Positions 52,528 to 59,698 of a DNA stretch of 64,000 bases are shown one piece after another. The stretch's first letter is position 1. Each line of letters begins with the position of its first letter. Location: NCBI GenBank assembly GCA_025356015.1, contig JANXYO010000007.1:1-64000 (forward strand), in the 5' to 3' direction. The notes beneath the pieces are model-generated. The model had not been told where the DNA came from and searched no databases. It worked only from the letters and a program-made list of their open reading frames with translations. The position numbers and the translations under genes were made by a program. The stretch is from Spirochaetaceae bacterium (GTDB lineage: Bacteria; Spirochaetota; Spirochaetia; Treponematales; Rectinemataceae).

Positions 52528-53586
52528 CTATCGCCCGAGGGCCTTGAAGGAGCTCTCGCGCAGCTTGAATATCTCGTAGTTCCAGTTGAGGACCCAGGGC
52601 TCGAAGAGCTCCTCGAGCTCGCTGATGGCGAGGGCGAAGCGGCTGCGGACAAGCCCTCCGCGTGTAGAGCGGGGGAGGACGATGAAGTCGTATTCCTCGA
52701 TGCGGCCGTGGCTTTCCATGCCCCGAGGGGCCTCGAGCCTCGTCTCGTGGCCCGTGAGGACGAGGACCTTCCTCCCCGCATCGAGGCCAAGGATCTCGCG
52801 CTTCACCTGGGTCTCCCCGGAGTTCTCGACAAAGAGCTCCCCCTTGGCGAGGAAGGAGGAGCCCTCGACTATCCAGTCGGCCTCGATGCCGGAGTAGAGC
52901 TCCCGGTTCCGCCCGAGGATGATGTTGAGTACCGGATCCACCCGACCTTCCGGCACAAGGAGCTCGATCCGCTCGGCCAGGGGACCGGGCCTGCCGAGGG
53001 TCTGGATGACGCCCAGGTTGTGGGTGGCCACGCGCCAGGCCCAGGGGAGGGAACAGGCGTTCTCGGCGATGAGCTCGGCGACCCTGCTGACCGTGCTGCC
53101 GGCGCCGAGGAGGATGGTGAGCGGCCTTCGGCTCTGGCCCGCCTCGCGGTCGTTGCGGATGAGGTCGAATACGCCATTGGCGACCCTGATCTTCTGGGTG
53201 ACATAGAGGTGCTGCTTCTGGAAGTAGGTGCGCATGTCCCTGGCGATGCCGAGGGCCAGGCTGCCGTCGCCCCTCTCCTCCTTGCGGAAGAGGGACACGC
53301 CGATCTCCTCCTCGTACTTGTGGAGCTGGGTCGAGATCCAGGCGTCGCTCGTGTAGTCGATGCCCACCCTCTCCCGCAGCTGCCGCCGGAGCTCGCTCAT
53401 CGGTATCTCGAGGTCGAGGATCGAATCGCTTCCACGGGCGTCGTACTCCTCCGAGAAGAGGACGAAGAGGGATGCGACGAGGTCTTTCTGCTTGAGCCTT
53501 CTGCGAAGGCCCTCGGGGGAAGGGTTCTCGGCCATTGTGTGCTTGCATGATATACCCGCTTTTTGCTTAGCAGGCAAGGAAAGCAT
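52528..53586 (-). CDS. DeoR-type sugar-responsive regulator
   Basis: A 352-residue protein with an N-terminal helical region (about 25-110) likely to hold a winged helix, and a C-terminal sugar-binding domain of the DeoR/SorC type: ILLGAGSTVSRVAELIAEN (about 165), VATHNLGVIQTL and SSFLAKGELFVENSG. The N-terminus does not look like a canonical DeoR helix-turn-helix (no obvious E-RxxxI-L), so the DNA-binding part is divergent. The ATG at 53586 is supported by GGAGGAACT. It is divergent from the ABC-transporter operon, which it probably regulates in response to a sugar phosphate. Confidence 0.7.
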   Translation of the reverse strand: MLSLPAKQKAGISCKHTMAENPSPEGLRRRLKQKDLVASLFVLFSEEYDARGSDSILDLEIPMSELRRQLRERVGIDYTSDAWISTQLHKYEEEIGVSLFRKEERGDGSLALGIARDMRTYFQKQHLYVTQKIRVANGVFDLIRNDREAGQSRRPLTILLGAGSTVSRVAELIAENACSLPWAWRVATHNLGVIQTLGRPGPLAERIELLVPEGRVDPVLNIILGRNRELYSGIEADWIVEGSSFLAKGELFVENSGETQVKREILGLDAGRKVLVLTGHETRLEAPRGMESHGRIEEYDFIVLPRSTRGGLVRSRFALAISELEELFEPWVLNWNYEIFKLRESSFKALGR

Positions 53587-53628
53587 AGTTCCTCCGCCGA
53601 GCCTCAGAAGCTCGGGACTGAAATTCGT

Positions 53629-53658
53629 TGCGGGCCGGTCAAAAGACGGGCTAGAGTA
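53629..53658 (+). promoter_or_regulatory. Putative promoter of the sugar ABC operon
   Basis: TTGCGG, 18 nt, TAGAGT, about 80 nt before the GTG of the binding protein, within the 151-nt gap from the divergent regulator. No clear operator palindrome was identified. Confidence 0.35.
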
Positions 53659-53737
53659 GCGCCGGGCCTAAGAGCCGCCCTGGAAGGGTGGCGCATTCCA
53701 GGTCCCGTCCGCTCGTCAGAAAAAGGAGGCTCGCACC

Positions 53738-54994
53738 GTGAAAAGATTCCTGATTGTGACCTTGTTGGTCCTCACAGCCTTTTCCGTCTTCGCCCAGGCG
53801 GCCAAGAAACCCGTCAAACTCGTCATCGCCGGCCGCGACGGCGACTACGGTAACGCCATGCAGGTCGCCGTCGACGCCTACACCGCAGCCCATCCCGAGG
53901 TGAGCATCGAGCTCCTCAAGCTCTCCGGCGATGACATCTACCAGAAATCCGTCATCGATCTGCGCAGCGGAACGGGGAGCTACGACCTCATCCTCATCGA
54001 CGACCCCAAGTCACTCCAGTTCCAGAAGGCCGGCTGGCTCGCCGACCTCGGCGACTACTACAAGAAGGCCGGCAAGCAGGCCGATCCCGACTTCATCCAG
54101 AGCCTCGTGAACCTCTGCCGCTATCCCAACCAGCCCAGCGGCAAGCTCTACGGCCTGCCCTTCGTCGGGAACGTGTCCCTCTTCGCCTACCGCGCCGACC
54201 TCTACAAGAAATACTCGCTTCCCGAGCCCAAGACCTGGACCGATGTCCTGGTGGCCGCGAAGAAGATCTCCGAGAACGAGAGCGGGGTATCGGGCGTCAC
54301 CTTCCGCGGCGTCAAGGGCAACCCGATCGTCACGGCCTTCCTGCCAGTGTTCTGGGCCTTCGGCGGCGAGCTCATCGACGCGAAGGGCCAGCCAAGCGTG
54401 AATTCCCCCGAGGGCATCAAGGCCCTCTCCTACTTCCTCGAGCTCGCCAAGTACGCCCCGAAGGGCGTGTCGATGAACAACACGGCCCAGGTCCGAGACG
54501 GCCTCCTCGCCGGGACCGCCGCCATCGCCCCCGAGGTCTGGCCGGCCTGGCTCGGCAGCATGGACGATCCGACCAAGTCCAAGGTCGCGGGCAACGTGCG
54601 CGTGATGAAGCACCCTGGCGAGGTGACGAAGTCGGCTCCCATGATCGGGATCTGGCACATCGCCATGCCAGCCGCCTCCAAGAACAAGGACGCGGCCTTT
54701 GACTTCCTGGTCTACGTCACGGGCAAGGAAGCCCAGAAGCTCATGGCCATCCAGACCGGCCTGCCCCCGAGCCGCTCCTCGGTCTACGACGATGCCGATG
54801 TCCTCAAGCTCAGGCCCTGGTATCCCGCGGTGCGCGACGCCCTCGTGAACGGCAAGGCCAGGCCCAGGACCATGGTCTGGGGCGAGATCGAGAACGTGCT
54901 CGGCGACTATCTGCAGATGGCCCTGATCGGTGACCTGAAGCCCGACGCCGCGCTGAACGAGGCCAACGCCAAGCTCGTCCAGGTGCTCAAGTAA
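53738..54994 (+). CDS. Extracellular solute-binding protein (family 1)
   Basis: A 418-residue periplasmic sugar-type binding protein. Signal peptide MKRFLIVTLLVLTAFSVFAQ ends in FAQ with no lipobox. Then alpha/beta folds typical of UgpB/MalE-like proteins: DLILIDDPKSLQFQKAGWLADL, GLPFVGNVSLFAYRADLYKK, APEVWPAWLG, and a C-terminal YDDADVLKLRPWYPAV segment. GTG start with GGAGG upstream. It begins a five-gene operon with two permeases, a glycerophosphodiesterase and a PfkB kinase, so a glycerophosphodiester or a sugar-phospholipid head group is a plausible ligand. Confidence 0.92.
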   Translation: MKRFLIVTLLVLTAFSVFAQAAKKPVKLVIAGRDGDYGNAMQVAVDAYTAAHPEVSIELLKLSGDDIYQKSVIDLRSGTGSYDLILIDDPKSLQFQKAGWLADLGDYYKKAGKQADPDFIQSLVNLCRYPNQPSGKLYGLPFVGNVSLFAYRADLYKKYSLPEPKTWTDVLVAAKKISENESGVSGVTFRGVKGNPIVTAFLPVFWAFGGELIDAKGQPSVNSPEGIKALSYFLELAKYAPKGVSMNNTAQVRDGLLAGTAAIAPEVWPAWLGSMDDPTKSKVAGNVRVMKHPGEVTKSAPMIGIWHIAMPAASKNKDAAFDFLVYVTGKEAQKLMAIQTGLPPSRSSVYDDADVLKLRPWYPAVRDALVNGKARPRTMVWGEIENVLGDYLQMALIGDLKPDAALNEANAKLVQVLK

Positions 54995-55011
54995 AGCCAC
55001 AGGCCAAGAGA

Positions 55012-55040
55012 GAAACGCACGCCACGGAGGCACGGAGTCT
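55012..55040. repeat. Dispersed 29-bp repeat, copy 2
   Basis: A second copy of the repeat at 42091-42119 (26 of 29 bases). It occupies the gap between the binding protein and the first permease gene. Confidence 0.75.
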
Positions 55041-55096
55041 AACTCCGCGCCCCTGTGGTGGCTTCTCCAGATAAGCCGATTCCCGGAGACCAAATC

Positions 55097-55975
55097 ATGA
55101 TCCGCGAGACCCGCATGAAGGGCAAAGCCCTCTTCTTCTGGGCGATCCTTTCGCCGGCCCTTGCCCTGATGGTCTGGCTCACGGCCTATCCCATGCTGAG
55201 CGTGGCGGTCACCTCGCTGCAGAACTACAACTACATGACCGACACGAGGAGCTGGGTGGGCCTTGGCAACTATGGTGACATCCTGGGCGACCGCCTCTTC
55301 CTCCAGTCCTTCAGGAACACCCTCGTCTTCTGTCTCGGCACGACCCTCGTCGAGGTCTTCCTGGGCATCGTCCTCGCCCTGGTCTTCTACGGCGACTTCC
55401 GCGGCAAGAGGACCTTCATGATCCTCGCCATCTTCCCGATGATGCTCTCCACGATGGTCGTCTGCGCGGTCTGGAAGACCCTGTTCCACTACGACATAGG
55501 TCTTCTCAACTACACCCTGCAGTCCCTGGGACTGGAGCGCTTCGGCTGGCTCATCGACAAGAACAAGGCCCTCTCATCGCTGGCCCTCGTCGATATCTGG
55601 CAGTGGACCCCCTTCTCCTTCATCGTCATCCAGGCCGGCCTCGCCTCGGTGCCCGCCGAGATCTTCGAGGCCTCCCTCATCGACGGGGCTAGTTCCCGGC
55701 AGAGGGTCTTTCGCATCACCCTGCCCATCCTTCGCGACCAGATCCTCCTGCTCGCCCTCCTGCGGACCATCGACACCTTCAAGGTCTTCGCCAAGGTCTA
55801 CGCCCTCACCGGGGGTGGGCCGGGCAACGCCACCGAGACGACCTCGCTCTTCATCTACCGCGAGGCATTCTCCTACTTCAAATTCGGCCGCTCCTCGGCG
55901 GCGTCCATGATTACCCTCGCCGCGGTGGTCCTGATGTCGGCCTTCTACCTCCGCAAGATCCTCAAGGAGGAATGA
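55097..55975 (+). CDS. Sugar ABC transporter permease (MalF/UgpA type)
   Basis: A 292-residue inner-membrane protein with six helices. MRGKALFFWAILSPALALM-like first helix, NTLVFCLGTTLVEVFLGIVLAL core, and the cytoplasmic EAA loop EASLIDGASSRQRVFRITLPIL at about residues 200-220. The ATG at 55097 follows GGAGA; the longer frame from 55055 is not used because its first residues are hydrophilic and lack a ribosome site. Pairs with the next permease, with 2 nt between stop and start codon. No ATPase gene is in the operon, so a shared MsmK/UgpC-type ATPase elsewhere is expected. Confidence 0.93.
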   Translation: MIRETRMKGKALFFWAILSPALALMVWLTAYPMLSVAVTSLQNYNYMTDTRSWVGLGNYGDILGDRLFLQSFRNTLVFCLGTTLVEVFLGIVLALVFYGDFRGKRTFMILAIFPMMLSTMVVCAVWKTLFHYDIGLLNYTLQSLGLERFGWLIDKNKALSSLALVDIWQWTPFSFIVIQAGLASVPAEIFEASLIDGASSRQRVFRITLPILRDQILLLALLRTIDTFKVFAKVYALTGGGPGNATETTSLFIYREAFSYFKFGRSSAASMITLAAVVLMSAFYLRKILKEE

Positions 55976-55977
55976 CG

Positions 55978-56811
55978 ATGGCCGCCTATGTCGCTAAAAA
56001 GCGCGGGATCCTCTTCCCCCTGGCCCTCGCTTCCATTCTCTTCGTGACCCTGTTCCCGATCTACTGGATCATCGTCACGGCCCTCAAGCCCTCGATCGAG
56101 AACATCTCGCCCGTCCCCTTCCTCCTGCCCCACAATGCCACCCTGGCGAACTTCGCAGCCCTCCTCTCCGGCGGCTATCTGCGGAACCTCCTCAACTCGG
56201 TCTTCGTCACGGGAGCATCGACCCTCCTCTCCCTCGTCCTGGCCCTCCTCGCGGCCTACGCCCTGTGCCGCTACCGCTTCCCCTTCCGGCTCAACCAGGC
56301 CTTCCTCATCTGGATCATCCTCGCCAAGATGCTGCCGCCCGTGGTCCTCGCCGTGCCCATCTACGAGGTCTTCATGAAGGCGAAGTTCCTGAACAGCCTA
56401 TGGGGCCTCGTCCTCGTCTACCAGGTCTACACCCTGCCGTACTGCATCTGGATGCTCTTCGGCTTCGTGAAGTCCCTGCCCCTGGAATACGAGGAGGCCG
56501 CCGAGATCGACGGCGCCTCGCCCCTGCAGGTCCTCGGCCGCATTGTCCTGCCCCTGGTGCGCACCGGCATCGTCGCGACCGCGATATTCACCGTCATCGT
56601 CGCCTGGGACGAGTTCCTCTTCGCCGTCCTCTTCATCAGGAGCCCCGAGCTCCTTACCTTGCCCCTTGTCATCGTCAACTTCATCGGGGAGTTCGAGACC
56701 CTCTGGGGCCAGCTCATGGCCGTGGGTCTCCTCGCGGCCCTGCCCGTCCTCCTCTTCTCGAGGATCGTGTACCGCCACATGAGCACGGCCTATGCCCTGG
56801 GCCTCAAATGA
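55978..56811 (+). CDS. Sugar ABC transporter permease (MalG/UgpE type)
   Basis: A 277-residue inner-membrane permease with six helices. YWIIVTALKPS after helix 1, NSVFVTGASTLLSLVLALLAAY, and the EAA loop EEAAEIDGASPLQVLGRIVLPL (about 185-205) are standard for the MalG/UgpE class. AAGGAGG ends at 55970, so the ATG at 55978 has the better spacing; an ATG at 55972 overlapping the upstream stop is also possible. The stop overlaps the next gene's start (ATGA). Confidence 0.92.
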   Translation: MAAYVAKKRGILFPLALASILFVTLFPIYWIIVTALKPSIENISPVPFLLPHNATLANFAALLSGGYLRNLLNSVFVTGASTLLSLVLALLAAYALCRYRFPFRLNQAFLIWIILAKMLPPVVLAVPIYEVFMKAKFLNSLWGLVLVYQVYTLPYCIWMLFGFVKSLPLEYEEAAEIDGASPLQVLGRIVLPLVRTGIVATAIFTVIVAWDEFLFAVLFIRSPELLTLPLVIVNFIGEFETLWGQLMAVGLLAALPVLLFSRIVYRHMSTAYALGLK

Positions 56812-57488
56812 GGTGGTCCTTTCCCCTCGTCACGGCCCACTCGGGCTGCCTTGGCTCGAGGCCGAACGGGCGCGAGCACATCGGCCTGGCGATCGCCTCG
56901 GGCGCCGACCAGGTAGAGCTGGACATACGCCTGGGCCCAGACGGCCGGGTCGTCCTCGCCCACGACGAGGGCCTCGCGCCGGACGGCAGCGAGGTCCTCG
57001 AGCTCGGCGAGGCCTTCGAGCTCCTGTCCGGGGGCGGCATGGTCATGAACCTTGACGCCAAGGAGCCGGAGGCGGCCATAGCCGCGGCGGGCCTGGCCAG
57101 AAGGCGGGGCTGCGAGGACTCCATCGTGTTCTCGGGCCTCGGGCCCGAGGAGGTGAGTCTCGCGCGGGACCGCATACCCGGCTTCCGCTACCTTCTCAAC
57201 GCCGACTCCCTGCTCCCCGCTTCGGGCTATGGGAGCGGGCAAATCAGGGCCGCCTGCCGCATGGTCGCCGAGTATGCCTGCTGCGGCCTCAACCTGCACC
57301 ATCTCGCCGCGACCAAGGAGCTCATGGACTACGCGCGGCCTCGCTGCGTTCCGGTGATGCTCTGGACCGTCGATACCGAGGATGAGATGATTGCGGCGCT
57401 CGAGCTCGGACCCTACTCCCTGACGACAAACCGGCCCGACCTCCTCGCCCGCCTCATCCGATGCCGCCAAGAAAGGGGATTATCGTGA
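56808..57488 (+). CDS. Glycerophosphodiester phosphodiesterase
   Basis: A 226-residue cytoplasmic GDPD of the UgpQ type that hydrolyses glycerophosphodiesters to sn-glycerol-3-phosphate and an alcohol. Motifs: TAHSGCLGSRPN with the first His, GADQVELDIRLGPDGRVVLAHDEGL (Glu, Asp, second His), MVMNLDAKEP (Glu/Lys) and LWTVDTEDEM near the C-terminus (WTVD). The usual HRG at the first site is HSG here, so the Arg is missing. It has no signal peptide. The ATG overlaps the permease stop (ATGA) and the stop overlaps the next GTG, so it belongs to the transporter operon. Confidence 0.86.
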   Translation: MRWSFPLVTAHSGCLGSRPNGREHIGLAIASGADQVELDIRLGPDGRVVLAHDEGLAPDGSEVLELGEAFELLSGGGMVMNLDAKEPEAAIAAAGLARRRGCEDSIVFSGLGPEEVSLARDRIPGFRYLLNADSLLPASGYGSGQIRAACRMVAEYACCGLNLHHLAATKELMDYARPRCVPVMLWTVDTEDEMIAALELGPYSLTTNRPDLLARLIRCRQERGLS

Positions 57489-58384
57489 ACTACGACATTG
57501 CCATGCTCGGCCACGTGTCCAAGGACGTCATAGTGGACCACCTGGGGAAGGAGACCAGGCTCCTCGGCGGGGCCGTGGTCCAGTCGGCCGCGGCTGCCTC
57601 CCGTGCAGGGGCCAGGGTCCTCGTCGTTACCAAGGCTGCGCCCGAGGACTTGTCGGCGATTGAGCGGCTCGGGGGCGAGGGTGTGGAGCTTATCGTGGCT
57701 GCGAGCCTGGCGACCACCTCGATCCTGAATGTCTTCAGGGGCGCCGACCACGAGCTTCGGGACACAAGCCTCATCTCCAGGGCCGAGCCCTTCGTCGCCG
57801 CAGACCTGCCAACAGACGCGAAGCCCGCCATCATAGACCTCGCAGGGCTCTTTGTCGGGGAGTTGCCCGACAGCCTGATCGAGGAGCTAAGGGGACGGGG
57901 ACGAATCGCCGTCGACGCCCAGGGCCTCCTCCGCAGGGCCTCGCCCGCGGGGGCGATGCTTTTCTCGGACTGGGCCGACAAGAGGCGCTTCCTGCCCTTC
58001 GTCGAATATTTCAAGGCCGACGCCGCCGAGGCTCGTATCCTGACCGGCCTTGAAGACAGGGAGGAGGCCGCCCGCGTCCTGGCTTCCTGGGGAGCCAAGG
58101 AAGTAATGCTGACCCACAACACCGAGGTCATCATCTACTGCGCAGGCAAGATCCACCGCGCGCCCTTCACCCCCTCAAACCTCTCGGGACGGACGGGGAG
58201 GGGGGACACGACCTTCGCCGCCTACCTCGCCCGCCGCAAGGACCACGAAGCCGGAGAGTCTGTCCGCTTCGCCGCAGCCCTGTGCTCGATCAAGATGGAG
58301 AGCCCCGGACCCTTCAGCGGCAGCCTCGATGCCGTCTATGAACGCATGGAGAGGGACAAGCAGAGGCCCCCGGCCCAAGCTTGA
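57485..58384 (+). CDS. PfkB-family sugar kinase
   Basis: A 299-residue ribokinase-fold kinase. MLGHVSKDVIVDHLG at the N-terminus, GGAVVQSAAAASRAGARVLVV with the sugar-binding GG, and GRTGRGDTTFAAYLARR as the anion hole with catalytic Asp (GRGD rather than the usual GAGD). It should phosphorylate a sugar or related alcohol released from the imported compound. The GTG start overlaps the phosphodiesterase stop (GTGA) with AGGGGA upstream. Last gene of the ABC operon; a tRNA-Pro follows 40 nt downstream. Confidence 0.85.
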   Translation: MNYDIAMLGHVSKDVIVDHLGKETRLLGGAVVQSAAAASRAGARVLVVTKAAPEDLSAIERLGGEGVELIVAASLATTSILNVFRGADHELRDTSLISRAEPFVAADLPTDAKPAIIDLAGLFVGELPDSLIEELRGRGRIAVDAQGLLRRASPAGAMLFSDWADKRRFLPFVEYFKADAAEARILTGLEDREEAARVLASWGAKEVMLTHNTEVIIYCAGKIHRAPFTPSNLSGRTGRGDTTFAAYLARRKDHEAGESVRFAAALCSIKMESPGPFSGSLDAVYERMERDKQRPPAQA

Positions 58385-58424
58385 CACGCAGGCAGGCGCG
58401 AAGTTACCGTACGCGGGCGATAGA

Positions 58425-58497
58425 CGGGACGTAGCCTAGGGGCTAAGGCGCTTGCTTTGGGAGCAAGAGATCGGCGGTTCAAATCCGCCCGTCCCGA
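58425..58497 (+). tRNA. tRNA-Pro (UGG)
   Basis: A 73-nt cloverleaf. Acceptor CGGGACG/CGTCCCG with the C1-G72 pair characteristic of bacterial tRNA-Pro, T-arm GGCGG-TTCAAAT-CCGCC, anticodon stem CTTGC/GCAAG with loop TTTGGGA (anticodon TGG, G37). CCA is not encoded. Partial copies of its 3' end lie just downstream. Confidence 0.95.
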
Positions 58498-58534
58498 ATC
58501 CTTGGGGTCGGAACCCTCGTCCTTCGGACTCGGG

Positions 58535-58576
58535 TCCGCCCGTCCCGATAAAGCTTGAGGGACGGGCGGATTTGAA
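58535..58576. repeat. Direct and inverted copies of the tRNA-Pro 3' end
   Basis: Bases 58535-58548 repeat the last 14 nt of tRNA-Pro (58484-58497) exactly. Bases 58559-58576 are an exact reverse complement of 18 nt of the tRNA (58478-58495). Together they form a hairpin (12-bp arm, 12-nt loop) 38 nt beyond the tRNA. A small TTC-loop hairpin (GTCC/GGAC) lies in front. Could be a tRNA-derived terminator or a relic of an integration event. Confidence 0.75.
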
Positions 58577-58630
58577 GCGGAGGGCGCGCGGCGCGGAAGT
58601 GAGGCGGGACGCCCTGATGCCCTCTCAAGA

Positions 58631-59119
58631 TCACTTCCAGGCGAGATTCAGGGTGAGCATGAACTGGCCAAAGTTCTCAGACTCGATGTTCAGGGAGTTG
58701 TAGCGGGCCTCAAGGGCCAGGCCGAGCCCGGTCGAAAGCCATGCCCGCATCGCCCTCGATGTACAATCCCGTCCTCTTGAGATAATAGCGAGTACCAAGA
58801 GACGCAAGATAATAGTTGACCTGGATGTAGGCCGAACTGTCAGAGACCCGGTCCGCGCCAGCGTCCATGCGCACGAGGATGTAGTTTTGCTTGGTAATGG
58901 CGGCTCCGAGCGCGAGGCTGAGTCCCAGCTCCGTCCTGTGCACTCCGGGGCACTGCTCTATGGCTGACATGAGGTACTCGAGTTCCGACGGATTGCTGGG
59001 GGCGTATAGCCCGACGCCGACCTGCAACAGCACGCGACCTGTCCTGTTCTGGGCATAGGCGCCACGTACCACCACTAACATCAGGAAGGCCAGGAAGAGC
59101 GAAGCAACTTGTGATTCAT
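58631..59119 (-). pseudogene. Outer-membrane protein gene with two frameshifts
   Basis: The start is clear: GAGAGGAG then ATG (59119) giving MNHK, but that frame stops after 12 codons. One base later the +1-shifted frame carries a good signal peptide (VASLFLAFLMLVVVRGAYA) and about 110 residues of barrel-like sequence (VLLQVGVGLYAPSNP, YILVRMDAG, YYLASLGTRYYLKRTGLYIE). A second shift near 58728-58740 is needed to reach the C-terminal strands (SENFGQFMLTLNLAWK, ending at 58631). Either a decaying small outer-membrane protein gene or assembly errors. About 160 residues when repaired. Confidence 0.65.
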
Positions 59120-59379
59120 TTTGACTCCTCTCGAACGTTTGAGAATTTTCGACATGCCGCCAGAATAATTTGTACCTGGCCTGAGGGCCAGCGGAATCGG
59201 CTCGCTGGATTTCGACAAGGCCGGGCTCGGGGGGATGCCTACCCGATCTGCCCCGTGGAGACCGGCGTGCTTGATCGGGATGCCTTGAGCTTCTTTGCGC
59301 TTTTTCGTACAATGCGGGCAAGCTGGCTGCCCCAAGGCCCAAAGGGCCGATGGGCCGCCCGGCGCCCACGCGCGGGGCC
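59120..59379. other. Intergenic stretch without recognised gene
   Basis: Between the start of the broken outer-membrane gene and the hairpin cluster. It contains the likely promoter region of that gene and a near-palindrome (CTCGAACGTTTGAG, 59130-59143) overlapping its ribosome site. I see no convincing coding frame or RNA here. Confidence 0.5.
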
Positions 59380-59512
59380 GAGCGCTTTCCATGGAGCGCG
59401 CTCATTCAATCCAGCAATTCCGCGAAGCGGAATGATGGAGCTGCAGTTTTGCGCTTCGGCGCAAAACTGCGATGTGAAGGGATCGCTTTGAACTTCAGAG
59501 CGATCCCTTCAC
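59380..59512. repeat. Cluster of four hairpins upstream of tRNA-Arg
   Basis: Four inverted repeats in a row: 59380-59403 (6-bp arms GAGCGC/GCGCTC), 59417-59433 (7-bp, loop GAA), 59443-59470 (12-bp arms with a C(TTCG)G tetraloop) and 59474-59512 (14-bp perfect arms). The last ends 2 nt before the tRNA. Together they resemble the hairpins at 1-66. They look like a structured repeat element. Confidence 0.75.
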
Positions 59513-59514
59513 CG

Positions 59515-59588
59515 GGGATCATAGCTCAACTGGATAGAGCAGCTGCCTTCTAAGCAGCAGGTCGTGCGTTCGAGCCGCACTGGTCCCA
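59515..59588 (+). tRNA. tRNA-Arg (UCU)
   Basis: A 74-nt cloverleaf: acceptor GGGATCA/TGGTCCC with one G-U, D-arm GCTC/GAGC, anticodon stem GCTGC/GCAGC with loop CTTCTAA (anticodon TCT), T-arm GTGCG-TTCGAGC-CGCAC, discriminator A. CCA is not encoded. Confidence 0.95.
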
Positions 59589-59661
59589 GGAAATGAGTGC
59601 GCTTCCAGGCCCGAAAGGTGGAGGCGCATTTTCATTTGCGGCCCGATCACAGCTCCCCGCA

Positions 59662-59690
59662 TTGCCCGGCCGCCCAACTCACCCTATACT
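59662..59690 (+). promoter_or_regulatory. Putative leaderless promoter of the 7TMR receptor gene
   Basis: TTGCCC, 17 nt, TATACT, then 8 nt to the ATG at 59699; no Shine-Dalgarno site. Confidence 0.5.
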
Positions 59691-59698
59691 TCCGCCTC

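Noticed and set aside
58535-58548. Attachment site of an integrated element at tRNA-Pro
   Set aside because: The two direct copies are only 51 nt apart and no integrase or foreign gene lies between them.
59350-59553. A 67-codon frame spanning the hairpin cluster
   Set aside because: Reads through four perfect hairpins and into tRNA-Arg; not a plausible protein gene.
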